The notes beneath the pieces were generated by a model. It ran no database searches. It was not told where the DNA came from and saw only the letters and a program-made list of their open reading frames with translations. A DNA stretch of 36,457 nt from the IMG/VR virus record IMGVR_UViG_3300050821_005476, positions 1-36,457 of that record. The stretch is one strand, 5' to 3'. The translations under genes and the position numbers were made by a program. Shown here piece after piece: positions 1-7,269 of the stretch. This stretch comes from a virus. Position 1 is the stretch's first letter. Every line of letters begins with the position of its first letter.

Positions 1-241
1 GGGGGCGGGGGCGGGGGTGACCCGGGGGCCTCGGCCGTGGCGGGGGGCGGGCGGCCCCGGCCTCGGCCCGGGGTTGAGGGCGGCCTCGGCCCGGGGTGCT
101 AAGTGATGGCCCCGGCCCGGCGGCGGTGGGCGGTACCGGCGGGGCCGCGGCCGGGGGCCGGGGCTCACCGCGGAGGCGGGCCGGGGTTACTGGCCACGCT
201 ACCCGAGGGGTTGCCAACCTACTTGCCAACCCGGTTGCCAA
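1..241. other. G-rich non-coding left end
   Basis: No convincing gene is visible here. The + strand starts with runs of four to six G separated by single C bases and stays strongly G over C for about 180 bases; such runs could form G-quadruplexes. The reading frames present are low-complexity Gly/Arg/Pro translations. The far right end has the same composition, so if the molecule is circular or circularly permuted the two ends would form one G-rich non-coding block downstream of the HNH gene and upstream of the endonuclease VII/small terminase genes. Confidence 0.6.
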
Positions 242-571
242 CTACCCGAGGCCGTGGGCGAGGCGGGCGGCGGTGGCCTGCTCGGTGGTGATGGCTCGGT
301 GGCATGGCTCGCACTTGGAACGTAGCGCCCAATCCTCCTCGACCCCGGGGTAGAGGTGGTGGACCTCGGTGGCCGGCGCCCCGCAATCACAGAGGTAGCC
401 GTCACGTCTGAGTATCCGCTCGCGGGTCGCGGCCCACCCGGCGGGCATCGAGCGGCCGGGGGTGCCGGTTGCCCACCGGTTAGGGCGTGGGTGGTCTGCG
501 CACCGCCCGTCATCGACCGAGGGTGCGGGGCACCTCGGGTAGCTACACCCGGTCGGGGCTCGGCGTGGCAC
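242..571 (-). CDS. HNH endonuclease
   Basis: Probable HNH-family nuclease of 109 residues. An N-terminal Cys/His cluster (C9, C14, C24, H27) precedes the nuclease core: CDC at 61-63, the HH pair at 71-72 in a TEVHHLYPG context, then C87, C90 and H91 in CEPCH. This is the usual zinc-stapled beta-beta-alpha-metal layout. In many phages such proteins nick or cut DNA during packaging or act as homing nucleases; which role applies here cannot be told. I chose the GTG at 571 because it sits just inside the end of the upstream gene (stop at 543-545). A longer frame extends to 739 but adds only low-complexity sequence. It is the last gene of the leftward early block and lies far from the terminase genes unless the molecule is circular. 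Confidence 0.75.
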   Translation of the reverse strand: MPRRAPTGCSYPRCPAPSVDDGRCADHPRPNRWATGTPGRSMPAGWAATRERILRRDGYLCDCGAPATEVHHLYPGVEEDWALRSKCEPCHRAITTEQATAARLAHGLG

Positions 572-929
572 GGCGGGCGGGCCGTCTGAGCCGGTCGAGG
601 ATGGCGGCGAACTCGGCGGGGTGGGTGGCGGCGAGGCGGGCGAGGGCCTCGGCCCGGGTGCGGCGGAGCCATCGGCGGCGGTTGCCTCGGGCTCGCCGTT
701 CGGCCATGTAGTCTCGCCACCACGCGCGGCACGGCTCACAGGCGGGCTCGCGGGCTCGGCGGTGGCGGGCGACCGCGGCGTGGGTGCCGTGTAGCGGCGG
801 GTCCTTACCGGTGCCCGCGGCCGCGGTGAGCGGTGCCGCGGCCGCGGGTGGTGGTGCCGCCGCGGCCGCGTCCCGTGCCGCGGCCGCGGCGGGCGTCTGA
901 GCGGCGGGCGGCGGCGAGGGCGTTAGCAA
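543..929 (-). CDS. Small basic phage protein with HGT...CEPCR motif; start uncertain
   Basis: The C-terminal 85 residues look real. They contain an LHGTHAAVARHRR stretch, a CEPCRAWWRDY motif and then a strongly basic helix rich in Arg and Ala. Short proteins with an HGT...CEPCR signature are common in actinobacteriophages, and their function is not known to me. The start is not clear. A TTG at 929 is possible but has no good ribosome binding site and overlaps the upstream gene by about 125 bases, through a low-complexity Ala/Pro segment. The reliable part is roughly 543-800. The gene overlaps the HNH gene downstream, which suggests translational coupling. Confidence 0.5.
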   Translation of the reverse strand: MLTPSPPPAAQTPAAAAARDAAAAAPPPAAAAPLTAAAGTGKDPPLHGTHAAVARHRRAREPACEPCRAWWRDYMAERRARGNRRRWLRRTRAEALARLAATHPAEFAAILDRLRRPARRATPSPDRV

Positions 930-1185
930 CCGACCCGTACCGCTTGCGGAGGCGGGCCTCGATGGCCGGCCTACTGCTCGCCGTGGCCCGTTGGGATGAG
1001 CGGGCGAGGGCGGCCCGCACGTGGCGGGGGTCAATCGGGTAGCTCGGCCGCTTACCGCGGTCGGCCCCGGCGCCTCGGGGGTAGGCATAGTTGGCGGTCT
1101 TCCACGAGCGGGTCACGCCGAGCCCGTACATGCGGCGCCCTCGGGCGGAGAGCTGGGCTCGGCTTGCGGTGCGGGTCCGTGCCAT
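805..1185 (-). CDS. Hypothetical basic protein
   Basis: A 126-residue, very basic protein that I do not recognise. The first 80 residues look globular: an RTRTASRAQLSARGRRMYG start, then a SWKTANYAYPRG stretch and a helical segment ending near SVANALAAARR. The last 35 residues are a tract of RGRG and TTTRGRG type, coded by a GC-only repeat. That tail may bind nucleic acid non-specifically, which is inference. The ATG at 1185 was preferred over one at 1314 because the extra 43 residues are low complexity. A leftward -10-like TATCCT lies at 1274-1279 in the 104-base gap upstream, without a recognisable -35. Confidence 0.55.
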   Translation of the reverse strand: MARTRTASRAQLSARGRRMYGLGVTRSWKTANYAYPRGAGADRGKRPSYPIDPRHVRAALARSSQRATASSRPAIEARLRKRYGSVANALAAARRSDARRGRGTGRGRGGTTTRGRGTAHRGRGHR

Positions 1186-1289
1186 ACGGGCCAGGATACG
1201 CCGAGGGCGCCCCGGGCCGAGGGGGGGAGTCGGCCGGGGCGCCCGCGGTGTGATGCCGCTACGCACTACAGCTAGGATACGCGGCGGTG

Positions 1290-1553
1290 TCACCCCGCCG
1301 ATTGCGGCGGCCACCCGGGGTTAGACTCCCGGCGGCCCGGTAGCTCGGCCTCGGCCAGCGGGGGCAGCGGCGGTAGGTCGGCCTCGGGTATCGACCACGC
1401 CTCGATGTCGGCCCAATCGGTTGTGAGGTCGATGGGGCCGACCGCGCTCTCGACCTGGTCGGCGAGCGAGCGGAGGTGGGCGGCCATCGCCGGGGCAAAC
1501 ATGCGGTGCGTCCGCTCCTGGTTGACGGTGACCCGGACATATAGCGAACTCAT
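1290..1553 (-). CDS. Hypothetical protein
   Basis: An 87-residue protein of unknown function. It begins with a beta-like MSSLYVRVTV stretch, continues as an amphipathic helix (MAAHLRSLADQVESAV) and ends in a Pro-rich tail. Its ATG overlaps the TGA of the DUF932 gene upstream (ATGA, 1550-1553), so it is probably translated by reinitiation from that gene. No catalytic motif or membrane segment is seen. Confidence 0.65.
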   Translation of the reverse strand: MSSLYVRVTVNQERTHRMFAPAMAAHLRSLADQVESAVGPIDLTTDWADIEAWSIPEADLPPLPPLAEAELPGRRESNPGWPPQSAG

Positions 1554-2611
1554 GCGGTGACGACCTCTCGGACTAGGTTAACCATGTGAACCTTGGCGGC
1601 CGAGGGCTGGAGGATGGCCCGCTTGAATAGCGACTCGGCGTTGCGGGTGGCCCGGTAGTGGTCGAGGTACTCGGCCCCGGCCTGCACGAGCCCGAACGCG
1701 GTGTCGGCGATGCCCTCGGAAGTCTTGCCCCCGAGGATGCCCTCGACGGTGCGGCGGGCGGCCTCGACGTTGGCGGCGGCCCGGTCGGTTATGCCGGGCT
1801 CCATCGGGATAAACGCGGTGAGCCACGCGCGGGTCTGCTTGCGGGTGACCGGTATGGCGGCCATCTCGTTAGCCCACCCGACGTAGGCGGCGAACTCGGC
1901 CCGGACCCCGGTGATGGCCCGGCGGGCCTCCTCTATGCGGTCCTCCCACCCGGCGGTGTGCCGGAACGTGAACACGGTGCCGTTGCGGTCGGCCTCGGCC
2001 TCGGCCGCGCGTACGGTGTTGGCGCACACCACCCGTACCGAGGTGGCCTGTAGCCGCACGCCCCCGTTGCCGTCGTGGCGGGCGGTGATGACGAAATACG
2101 GCAGGGTGTAGGTCTGGTCGCCGAGGATGGTTACGGGCTCATCGAGCAGAGCCATAGCCCACGTGCAAGCCCCGCCCTCGACGGACCCGGCGGTGTCGTA
2201 TTTGACCCCGGGCTGGTCTAGTACGGCCTGGGTGATGCGGCCGTAATCGGCGTGGGTGATGGGGTGGTATCCGTTTTTCGTGGTGCCGAGTGTGGCGGTG
2301 AAGTCGTCTGACTTGATGATGCGCTGGAATCCCTCGACGGATTGGAGCGAGCCCTCGACCAGCTTGGCGACCTGCCGGGCCACGGTCTCGGGCTTAGTGG
2401 CCCGGGTGGTGGTGATGAGCCGCTCTATGCCCTCGGCGAGCTGGGCGGGGGAGAGGCGGCGAGCCCAGAGCGGGTCGGCGATGGGGTCCCATGTGAGCCC
2501 GGCCCACTCGCGGGCCTGCTCCCAACTCTCGGGGTAGTCCTCGTGTACGTCGGCGAGGCCGTGCCAGGCCGGGGTCCGTACGCAATAGCCAGAGTCAAAG
2601 TATGCGGTCAT
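1550..2611 (-). CDS. DUF932 phage/plasmid-like protein
   Basis: A 353-residue protein of the DUF932 type (phage/plasmid-like, TIGR03299-like). Typical features are the N-terminal TPAWHGLADV region, the central TTKNGYHPITHADY stretch, the RVVCANTVRAA motif and the C-terminal RATRNAESLFKRAILQ segment. Members are common in phages and plasmids of actinobacteria, usually near DNA-metabolism genes; the molecular role is not established. The ATG at 2611 is preceded by CGGAAGGGACACC, a leader shared with the next gene upstream and with the gene at 33530-34009. The gene probably shares a transcript with 2645-2929, starting from the promoter-like palindrome near 2981. Confidence 0.85.
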   Translation of the reverse strand: MTAYFDSGYCVRTPAWHGLADVHEDYPESWEQAREWAGLTWDPIADPLWARRLSPAQLAEGIERLITTTRATKPETVARQVAKLVEGSLQSVEGFQRIIKSDDFTATLGTTKNGYHPITHADYGRITQAVLDQPGVKYDTAGSVEGGACTWAMALLDEPVTILGDQTYTLPYFVITARHDGNGGVRLQATSVRVVCANTVRAAEAEADRNGTVFTFRHTAGWEDRIEEARRAITGVRAEFAAYVGWANEMAAIPVTRKQTRAWLTAFIPMEPGITDRAAANVEAARRTVEGILGGKTSEGIADTAFGLVQAGAEYLDHYRATRNAESLFKRAILQPSAAKVHMVNLVREVVTA

Positions 2612-2619
2612 GGTGTTTC

Positions 2620-2632
2620 GGTGTCCCTTCCG
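2620..2632 (-). promoter_or_regulatory. Conserved CGGAAGGGACACC leader / ribosome binding site
   Basis: This 13-base string lies 8 bases upstream of the DUF932 start. Identical copies precede the starts at 2929 and 34009. It contains a Shine-Dalgarno-like GGAAGGG core, but its conservation extends over the ACACC that follows. Confidence 0.6.
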
Positions 2633-2644
2633 ATGGGGTGGAGG

Positions 2645-2929
2645 TTAGAGGTTGGCGGGTAGGGTGTTGGCGCACACGGGCCGGGGGTCGGCGGGGCCGA
2701 GGGCGACAGTGAGAGCGGCGAGGGTGAACTCCTCGGCGGGCATGTCGCCGACCGGGGTGCCGTCGACCACGATGAACACGCGGCCAGCGGAGCGGGTGAA
2801 CTGCACATAGCCGGCGGGGTCGCCGGGGTAGTGGCTCCTGTAGTTGACGACCGCGGATACGTTGCCCTCGGCGTCGGCGGCCGGGGCCGGCCATGCGGCC
2901 GCGCGGGCGGCCTCGTGGGTGGTGCTCAT
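2645..2929 (-). CDS. Hypothetical protein
   Basis: A 94-residue protein that I do not recognise. Residues 1-20 are Ala-rich. The rest reads as beta-strands (NVSAVVNYRSHY, GYVQFTRSAGRVFIVVDG) followed by a helix and the sequence ALGPADPRPVCANTLPANL. The last part resembles the VCANT motif of the neighbouring DUF932 protein, a small hint of related function or of common descent. It is the first gene after the promoter-like palindrome at 2969-2994, has the CGGAAGGGACACC leader 5 bases before its ATG, and is followed closely by the DUF932 gene. Confidence 0.65.
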   Translation of the reverse strand: MSTTHEAARAAAWPAPAADAEGNVSAVVNYRSHYPGDPAGYVQFTRSAGRVFIVVDGTPVGDMPAEEFTLAALTVALGPADPRPVCANTLPANL

Positions 2930-2934
2930 TCGGT

Positions 2935-2947
2935 GGTGTCCCTTCCG
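2935..2947 (-). promoter_or_regulatory. Conserved CGGAAGGGACACC leader / ribosome binding site
   Basis: Second exact copy of the 13-base leader, 5 bases before the ATG at 2929. A GC hairpin (CCCGCCC/GGGCGGG, 2951-2966) lies between it and the promoter-like site upstream. Confidence 0.6.
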
Positions 2948-2968
2948 TTGCCCGCCCCCCGGGCGGGG

Positions 2969-2994
2969 GGTGGTGCTACCACCTTAGCACCACC
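2969..2994 (-). promoter_or_regulatory. Promoter-like extended -10 inside a perfect palindrome
   Basis: GGTGGTGCTA at 2969-2978 and TAGCACCACC at 2985-2994 form a perfect 10-base inverted repeat with a 6-base spacer. Read leftward it contains TGCTAAGGT (2989-2981), matching an extended -10 of TGnTAnnnT form. No clear -35 is visible. The arrangement is what is expected of a repressible promoter whose operator covers the -10. It would drive 2645-2929 and the DUF932 gene, with transcription starting near 2974. Confidence 0.5.
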
Positions 2995-3437
2995 TCGGGG
3001 TGTTGTATTCCGGGGCCACAGAACCGCGGGCAGACCCCTCCCGGTCTGACGACGAACCGCGCGAATCGTCCGGGGGAGTGATAAAGATTTATCACCCGGG
3101 GGCAGGCCGGGGGGCGGCGGCCAGCCCCGCCGATTATGGCCCGTGACCGCGGGTTGCACGCTACGTTAGTATGCCCTTCCCGGGCCTGTACGCCACGCTA
3201 ACGGCCTCGACCCCCGGTTAGCTGTCCTTACCCTCGGGAGAAAAGTTAGGGATTTGCCGAGGCCGGGGGCCGGATTCAAACACGCTCTATCGAACACCCC
3301 GAGCCCGGTAATAAGCTCGCCGCGGGCGGGCCGGTGCTCTCCTCGATTTGCGGGCCTCGGGGCCGGGGGGTAGGCAACCATACCGGCCCCGCCTCCTCGG
3401 CCGTCCTAGCGAGGAGGGCAGGCCGGGAACGGGCACT
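2995..3437. other. Non-coding region with hairpins and an AT-rich palindrome
   Basis: No gene is supported here; the frames present are low-complexity shadows. The region holds a CAGACC/GGTCTG hairpin (3031-3048) flanked by two GAACCGCG copies (3021 and 3054), the AT-rich palindrome at 3078-3095, and several TAAC/GTTA elements between 3163 and 3250. Its lower GC content than the surroundings and its repeats would fit a control region or a replication origin. The sequence alone cannot choose between these. Confidence 0.5.
3078..3095. promoter_or_regulatory. 18-bp AT-rich palindrome, candidate operator or origin element
   Basis: GTGATAAA, then GA, then TTTATCAC: a perfect 8-base inverted repeat that is three-quarters A/T in a genome that is about 70 percent G/C. 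Its compact two-fold symmetry resembles a dimeric protein binding site. It is not followed by a T tract, so it is not a standard terminator. Confidence 0.5.
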
Positions 3438-3683
3438 CTAGCGGCGGGCCGCCCCGGGCCGGTCGGCGAACCCCTCGGCCCGCTGGCCGGGCCGGCCCCA
3501 TAGCTCACGGCCGCCCTCGGCCGTCTGCACGAGCACGAGCCGCCCCTCGCCCGGGGCGTGGCAGACCAGCCCCGCCGGGCCGACCGATTGATGCTCGGCG
3601 AATACAGACGGCCCGGTGAAGTCTCGATGACACGCGGCACAATGGCACATCGGCCAGCCGGGTACCTTCCCGTGTGCGCACAT
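3438..3683 (-). CDS. Small zinc-binding protein (FDXHR-like)
   Basis: An 81-residue protein with a CHCAACHRDF motif near residues 13-22, then FAEHQ and a later Cys/His in VCHAPG. This spacing (CxxC, aromatic, then F-x-x-H and a trailing Cys) resembles the small FDXHR-type putative zinc-binding proteins of actinobacteriophages. The usual FDxHR motif is degenerate here (FAEHQ). Function is unknown; nucleic-acid binding is likely but is inference. It is the last gene of the operon that starts with the exonuclease at 9981 and is followed by a non-coding control region. Confidence 0.65.
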   Translation of the reverse strand: MCAHGKVPGWPMCHCAACHRDFTGPSVFAEHQSVGPAGLVCHAPGEGRLVLVQTAEGGRELWGRPGQRAEGFADRPGAARR

Positions 3684-3692
3684 GCCCCGACC

Positions 3693-4112
3693 CTATCCGG
3701 CCTCGGCGTGCGGGCAGAACGTGACATCTTCACCGCGGTCGGCGGCGAGCCCCCACGCCCAGACCCGGGCGTCAAGCTCGGGCTTAGTGAGCGTCACGAG
3801 CGGCGCCCTCGGCCCGGCCCCGAGGTCCCGCCATTGCCACCGGTCGCCGAGCGGCCGGATAAACCAGACGGTGACCCCGGGCAGGGTAGCGAGTTGACGC
3901 AACGCCCGGCCTTGCCCCTCGTTGCCGGGTACGGGCACGCCCTCGCCCTTAGCCTCGATGAACAGGAACCGGCCCCGCCTCTCGGTGAACCCGTCAACGT
4001 CTGAAAAACTGCTCGCCCCCGGTAGCAGCCCGTCGAATATCTCTAGGTCCAGTTGCCTACCGCTGGCCACGAAACACCCCCGCCGGGTACAGTCCCACCG
4101 CCACCTAACCAT
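3693..4112 (-). CDS. PD-(D/E)XK-like nuclease (putative)
   Basis: A 139-residue protein with the pattern of a small restriction-fold nuclease: a DVD motif near residues 38-40, then after a short strand FLFIEAKG, giving ExK at 53-55, then a conserved Gln (Q66) in GNEGQGRALRQL. VRR-NUC-like and resolvase-like phage nucleases share this layout. The DNA substrate is unknown; a role in recombination or processing with the nearby RecT-like and exonuclease genes is plausible. I chose the ATG at 4112, directly after the methyltransferase stop, over one at 4184 because the longer form adds only Ser-rich sequence inside the upstream gene. Confidence 0.6.
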   Translation of the reverse strand: MVRWRWDCTRRGCFVASGRQLDLEIFDGLLPGASSFSDVDGFTERRGRFLFIEAKGEGVPVPGNEGQGRALRQLATLPGVTVWFIRPLGDRWQWRDLGAGPRAPLVTLTKPELDARVWAWGLAADRGEDVTFCPHAEAG

Positions 4113-4113
4113 G

Positions 4114-5103
4114 TCACACGACCCGGACCTGAGCGACGACCCCGAACCGGGCGAACTCGCGGACAAACGCGGCCACCTCGTCACCGAGGTACAGAACCGC
4201 TTGCCCCTGTAGCGGCGAGGCGGGGGGCCGTGACGGGTGCCAGAACCCGCCCTCGCCCCCGAGGCGGCCGAGGGGGAAGCACACCGCGGCCGAGCGGGTG
4301 GCTATCTGCTGAAACCACCCGGTCTCGGTGCCGTTGTTAACCAGCACGAGGGCGGCCGTCACGGTGCCCGCGTCACGCTCACGGCATAGCCGTTCGGAGA
4401 AACGGTCTATCTCGGGGTGGCTGTAGGGCGGATTCATCCACACCCGCCCGGCCCACGGGTTGCCATCGGCTAGCCCGTCATCCTCGACGGTGTAGTACCG
4501 GGCGGCCCCGACCGTTTTGTTAGCCTCGGCCGTCGAGGCCGGGTCGAGGTCGATAGCGCCCATCACCGCGCGGGCCGCGTCGAGGTACGCCTCGGGGGTG
4601 TACCACTCGTATTGACCCGAGTTGTGCCCCACGAACGGGCCGGGGCCTGCCCGGCGGAGTAGCTCGGCCCACGAGAGAATCTCGTCTATCTCGGCGGCGT
4701 GGGCCTGTAGCCCGGCCAGGTCACCGGCCCCGTACTCGTCGCGGAGCGTGCGGTACTCCTTGAGGCGTTGCGGGGCGACCCCGATGTCCTCAAGCGAGAC
4801 CGCCCCGTTCTCCGGGGGTCGGAGAACGGGGCCACGCTTCAGGGTGTCGGCCGGGGTGGCTATCTCGCCCGCGGCCTGCCCGGCGTCGACCAGGTCGGCG
4901 ACTCGCACCGCGGCCCGTAGCTTGATGATGACCGCTAGGTTTATCGCGGTGGTGCCCTGCCTGGTCTGCTGAGCCCACGCGCGGGCCGCCTCGGCCAGCC
5001 TTACGACCTCGACCGCGTCGGCGGCCGAGGCTATGTCGGCGAGGGCTCGGGTTGCCTCGTTGAGCCGGGCGAGTGCGGCCCCGGGCTCCTCGGGGGCGGG
5101 CAT
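4114..5103 (-). CDS. DNA N6-adenine methyltransferase (Dam type)
   Basis: A 329-residue protein. The C-terminal half has the features of phage Dam-type adenine methyltransferases: EWYTPEAYLDAAR, then GAIDLDPAS (AdoMet-binding region) and VWMNPPYS, the NPPY catalytic motif for N6-adenine. The N-terminal 150 residues are helical and resemble ParB/KorB-like or DNA-binding extensions found on some phage methyltransferases. It most likely modifies phage DNA to avoid host restriction. The ATG at 5103 overlaps the preceding TAA by one base (TAATG), so it is probably coupled to 5103-5513. Confidence 0.88.
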   Translation of the reverse strand: MPAPEEPGAALARLNEATRALADIASAADAVEVVRLAEAARAWAQQTRQGTTAINLAVIIKLRAAVRVADLVDAGQAAGEIATPADTLKRGPVLRPPENGAVSLEDIGVAPQRLKEYRTLRDEYGAGDLAGLQAHAAEIDEILSWAELLRRAGPGPFVGHNSGQYEWYTPEAYLDAARAVMGAIDLDPASTAEANKTVGAARYYTVEDDGLADGNPWAGRVWMNPPYSHPEIDRFSERLCRERDAGTVTAALVLVNNGTETGWFQQIATRSAAVCFPLGRLGGEGGFWHPSRPPASPLQGQAVLYLGDEVAAFVREFARFGVVAQVRVV

Positions 5104-5513
5104 TAGTTCACCGGCCCGTTAACGAGGGTGAGCGTCACCGGGGCCACCATAGCGGCCACGTCCGAGCCCACCCGCAGATACGCCCGGTAGGCGGGCTCGG
5201 ACGGCTGGTAAACCTCGATGAGCCACGGCACCCCGTACTCGCGGGCCGCGTCGACCCCCTCGGAATGGACCGCGGTGGTGATGTCGGCGAGGCGTTGCAC
5301 GTCGGGGTCGGCGGCGTCGAGCCAAATCTCGTCGGCCAGCAACCCGCCGATGAGCAGGCGGAGGCGTAGCCGCGGGTCGCCGGGGTTGCGCACCGCGGCG
5401 GCGGGCTCGCCGCACGGGCCGCGGTCGGCGTCGACCCACGTGGCCCCGGCGAGGTGGTCGCCGAGAAATAGGCGGATTAGGCGGGTGTCCTGGGTGTAAG
5501 TGGTGGTGTTCAA
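5103..5513 (-). CDS. Hypothetical protein
   Basis: A 136-residue protein of unknown function. It is mostly beta-like with a helix near DVQRLADITTAV and ends VTLTLVNGPVN; no catalytic motif or membrane segment is seen. The start is a TTG at 5513, supported by GGAG eight bases upstream and by overlap with the stop of the previous gene. It sits between the SSB-tail protein and the methyltransferase. Confidence 0.7.
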   Translation of the reverse strand: MNTTTYTQDTRLIRLFLGDHLAGATWVDADRGPCGEPAAAVRNPGDPRLRLRLLIGGLLADEIWLDAADPDVQRLADITTAVHSEGVDAAREYGVPWLIEVYQPSEPAYRAYLRVGSDVAAMVAPVTLTLVNGPVN

Positions 5514-5890
5514 AATGGGAACTCCTCATCTGGGTCGGGGCCGGGCTCGGCCTGTACCGTGCCCGGCCGGTTTTCGAGTAGCTCGCGGGCGAGGGCGGCC
5601 CCGCGTTTGGCTATGCCGGGGTCGACCTTGCCGCGGGCGGCGATTAGCTCGCGGGCCGGGGGAGGTTTGCGGCCGTTGACCGAGGCGAGCCCGTCGAGGG
5701 CGAGGGCGAACGCGGCGCCGGGGTCTCTGCGCACCGCGGCCGCCACGTAGGCGGCGGGGTCGTTGAGCCGCTTACGGCCGAGTATCCGTTTGCGGATTAG
5801 CCCGGCCTGCTCGGCGGTACACGCCCGGCCCGCGCTCGTGAGGATGGCCACGACCACCCGGTCAAGCTCGGCGAGGGCCTCGGGGTCCAC
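5510..5890 (-). CDS. Hypothetical protein with an SSB-like acidic C-terminal tip
   Basis: A 126-residue, largely helical protein. Residues 1-100 hold several amphipathic helices (LAELDRVVVAILTSAG, AEQAGLIRKRIL, DPAAYVAAAVRR) and no OB-fold pattern that I can see. The end is PGPDPDEEFPF, closely like the acidic tip with terminal Phe by which bacterial SSB proteins recruit RecO, RecQ, PriA and other partners. It may therefore recruit host repair or replication factors, or be a diverged replisome accessory; this is inference. The GTG at 5890 was preferred because upstream sequence in the same frame lies inside the nuclease gene and is low complexity. Confidence 0.65.
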   Translation of the reverse strand: MDPEALAELDRVVVAILTSAGRACTAEQAGLIRKRILGRKRLNDPAAYVAAAVRRDPGAAFALALDGLASVNGRKPPPARELIAARGKVDPGIAKRGAALARELLENRPGTVQAEPGPDPDEEFPF

Positions 5891-5894
5891 GTCA

Positions 5895-6275
5895 TCACCG
5901 CCGCCCGTCGAGGCGGTCGAGGGCCTCGGCCGGGCCGCGCGGCGAGGGCGCCGGGGCGTATCCGGCCTCGACCAGCACCGGCAATAGCAGGCGGGGCCGG
6001 ATAATGAGCATGGTCTCGCCGACCACCCGCTCACCGAACCCCGGCGGGAAATACCACAAGAGCGGCACCTCGCCGGGGGCGGCGTACCCCTCGGCTTGCC
6101 GGGTCCACTTATCGGGCCGCCACTCGGCCCCGGTCTTGACCTCGATGGCTACGCCCGGGGTGTTCTCGATGTCTCGGCCGGGCCGCGAGTTGGGGGTCTT
6201 GGCGGCGTCGGGCCAGTAGGGGCGGAGCCACGCGGCGACCCAATCGGGGGCTCGGTTGCCCTTATCTCGGCTCAC
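5895..6275 (-). CDS. PD-(D/E)XK-like nuclease / resolvase-like protein
   Basis: A 126-residue protein with GRDIENTPGVAIEVKTG at 33-49. This supplies the D35 and E45-x-K47 residues of the restriction-like nuclease core, followed by a helix with Q60 (WTRQAEGYA). The D-x(n)-ExK-Q layout is typical of phage Holliday-junction-resolvase-like nucleases in actinophages. It would act in recombination or in resolving replication or packaging branches. The GTG start overlaps the TGA of the upstream gene (GTGA at 6272-6275), which supports it. Confidence 0.68.
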   Translation of the reverse strand: MSRDKGNRAPDWVAAWLRPYWPDAAKTPNSRPGRDIENTPGVAIEVKTGAEWRPDKWTRQAEGYAAPGEVPLLWYFPPGFGERVVGETMLIIRPRLLLPVLVEAGYAPAPSPRGPAEALDRLDGRR

Positions 6276-6709
6276 CGCGGCCCCCGGCGGAACCCGGCGG
6301 GTATGTCGGGCTCGGGCGGTACGGGCACCTCGGCGTCAAAGAGCGAGCCCTCGAATGTGAGCACGAGCTTAGCGGGGGCGTCACCGTCGAGGAGCACCTC
6401 GCCGAGCTTCGGCATGATGGCCCGGCCGATATGGTCCCGAGCGGCGATGACCGCCCGGTTGAGGTCGGCGGCCCGGCCGTTCATCTCGCGTTGCACGTGG
6501 GCGGCCCACCGGCCCATCTCGGCGTTACTGGCCTCGTATGCGGCCTTAGCGCAAGCGTCGGCGATATCCTCGGTGAGCTTGTGGCACTCGCGGATTGCCG
6601 CGCGACAGTCTTTAGCGGCGCCGTGGGCCTCGCGTACTAGCTCGCGCAACTCGGCGAGGAGGGCGGGTAGCTCGGCCAGGTCACCACCGCCGCCGCGCGG
6701 CCCGCTCAT
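6272..6709 (-). CDS. Hypothetical coiled-coil protein
   Basis: A 145-residue protein. Residues 10-100 are strongly helical with heptad-like spacing (ELPALLAELRELVREA, LTEDIADACAKAAYEAS), then a shorter beta part (AKLVLTFEGSLFDAEV) and a Pro-rich end. I do not recognise it. The start overlaps the preceding stop (ATGA at 6706-6709), so it is part of one tightly coupled early operon. Confidence 0.7.
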   Translation of the reverse strand: MSGPRGGGGDLAELPALLAELRELVREAHGAAKDCRAAIRECHKLTEDIADACAKAAYEASNAEMGRWAAHVQREMNGRAADLNRAVIAARDHIGRAIMPKLGEVLLDGDAPAKLVLTFEGSLFDAEVPVPPEPDIPAGFRRGPR

Positions 6710-7269
6710 CCTGGCAACTCGGGGGGTAGCTCAACCGCGGTCGTGCCCGCCGAGGTTAGCCACGTGGGCGGGGCCTCGGGGTAGTGGGCCACGAGCCACG
6801 CGAGGATAGCCCCCCGGTCGATTTGCCAGCCCGCGTAACCGAACCGGGCCACGACCTCGCGCTTGAAATCCTGATAGGGCAGGGTACGGAACCCGCCATC
6901 ACACCAGCACCGGCCGATAAGCTCGGGGTCGGCCTCGGCGTGGGCGACCGGGTCGTACGGTTCTAGCTCCTGCCCATCGGCCCCGGCCCATACGCACCGC
7001 TCGGTCCCGTTGCACTCGGGGCACACGGCGGCGGGGCCTAGTACGTCGATGAGCAGGCACCGGGCGAGGTCGGCGGGGCCTGAGCCCTCGTAACCCCACT
7101 CGAAACCGGTCGGGGAGTGTTTCACCACGTGGCGGAGAGGCTCGCGCCAGCCGGTTTTGAGGTTGTACGCGGTGACGGTTACCGAGCGGTTGCGGTGCCG
7201 GCGGCCGCGGTACGAGGCGGCCGGGCTTACGGTGATAGTCGAGGCGGGGGCCTCCGCGGTGGTGGTCAC
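6706..7269 (-). CDS. DUF6166-like protein
   Basis: A 187-residue protein. The core GFEWGYEGSGPADLARCLLID (about residues 54-74) and YQDFKREVVARF near 135 match my memory of DUF6166-type phage and plasmid proteins of unknown function. Between these is an insert with CPECNG and CWCDGG, a likely four-Cys zinc site. The start is GTG, overlapping the stop of the gene upstream (GTGA). Confidence 0.7.
   Translation of the reverse strand: MTTTAEAPASTITVSPAASYRGRRHRNRSVTVTAYNLKTGWREPLRHVVKHSPTGFEWGYEGSGPADLARCLLIDVLGPAAVCPECNGTERCVWAGADGQELEPYDPVAHAEADPELIGRCWCDGGFRTLPYQDFKREVVARFGYAGWQIDRGAILAWLVAHYPEAPPTWLTSAGTTAVELPPELPG

Noticed and set aside
3261-3300. A GGATTCAAAC stretch resembling a tRNA T-arm
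   Set aside because: The flanking bases do not form a T stem, and no acceptor or anticodon stem can be drawn on either strand.
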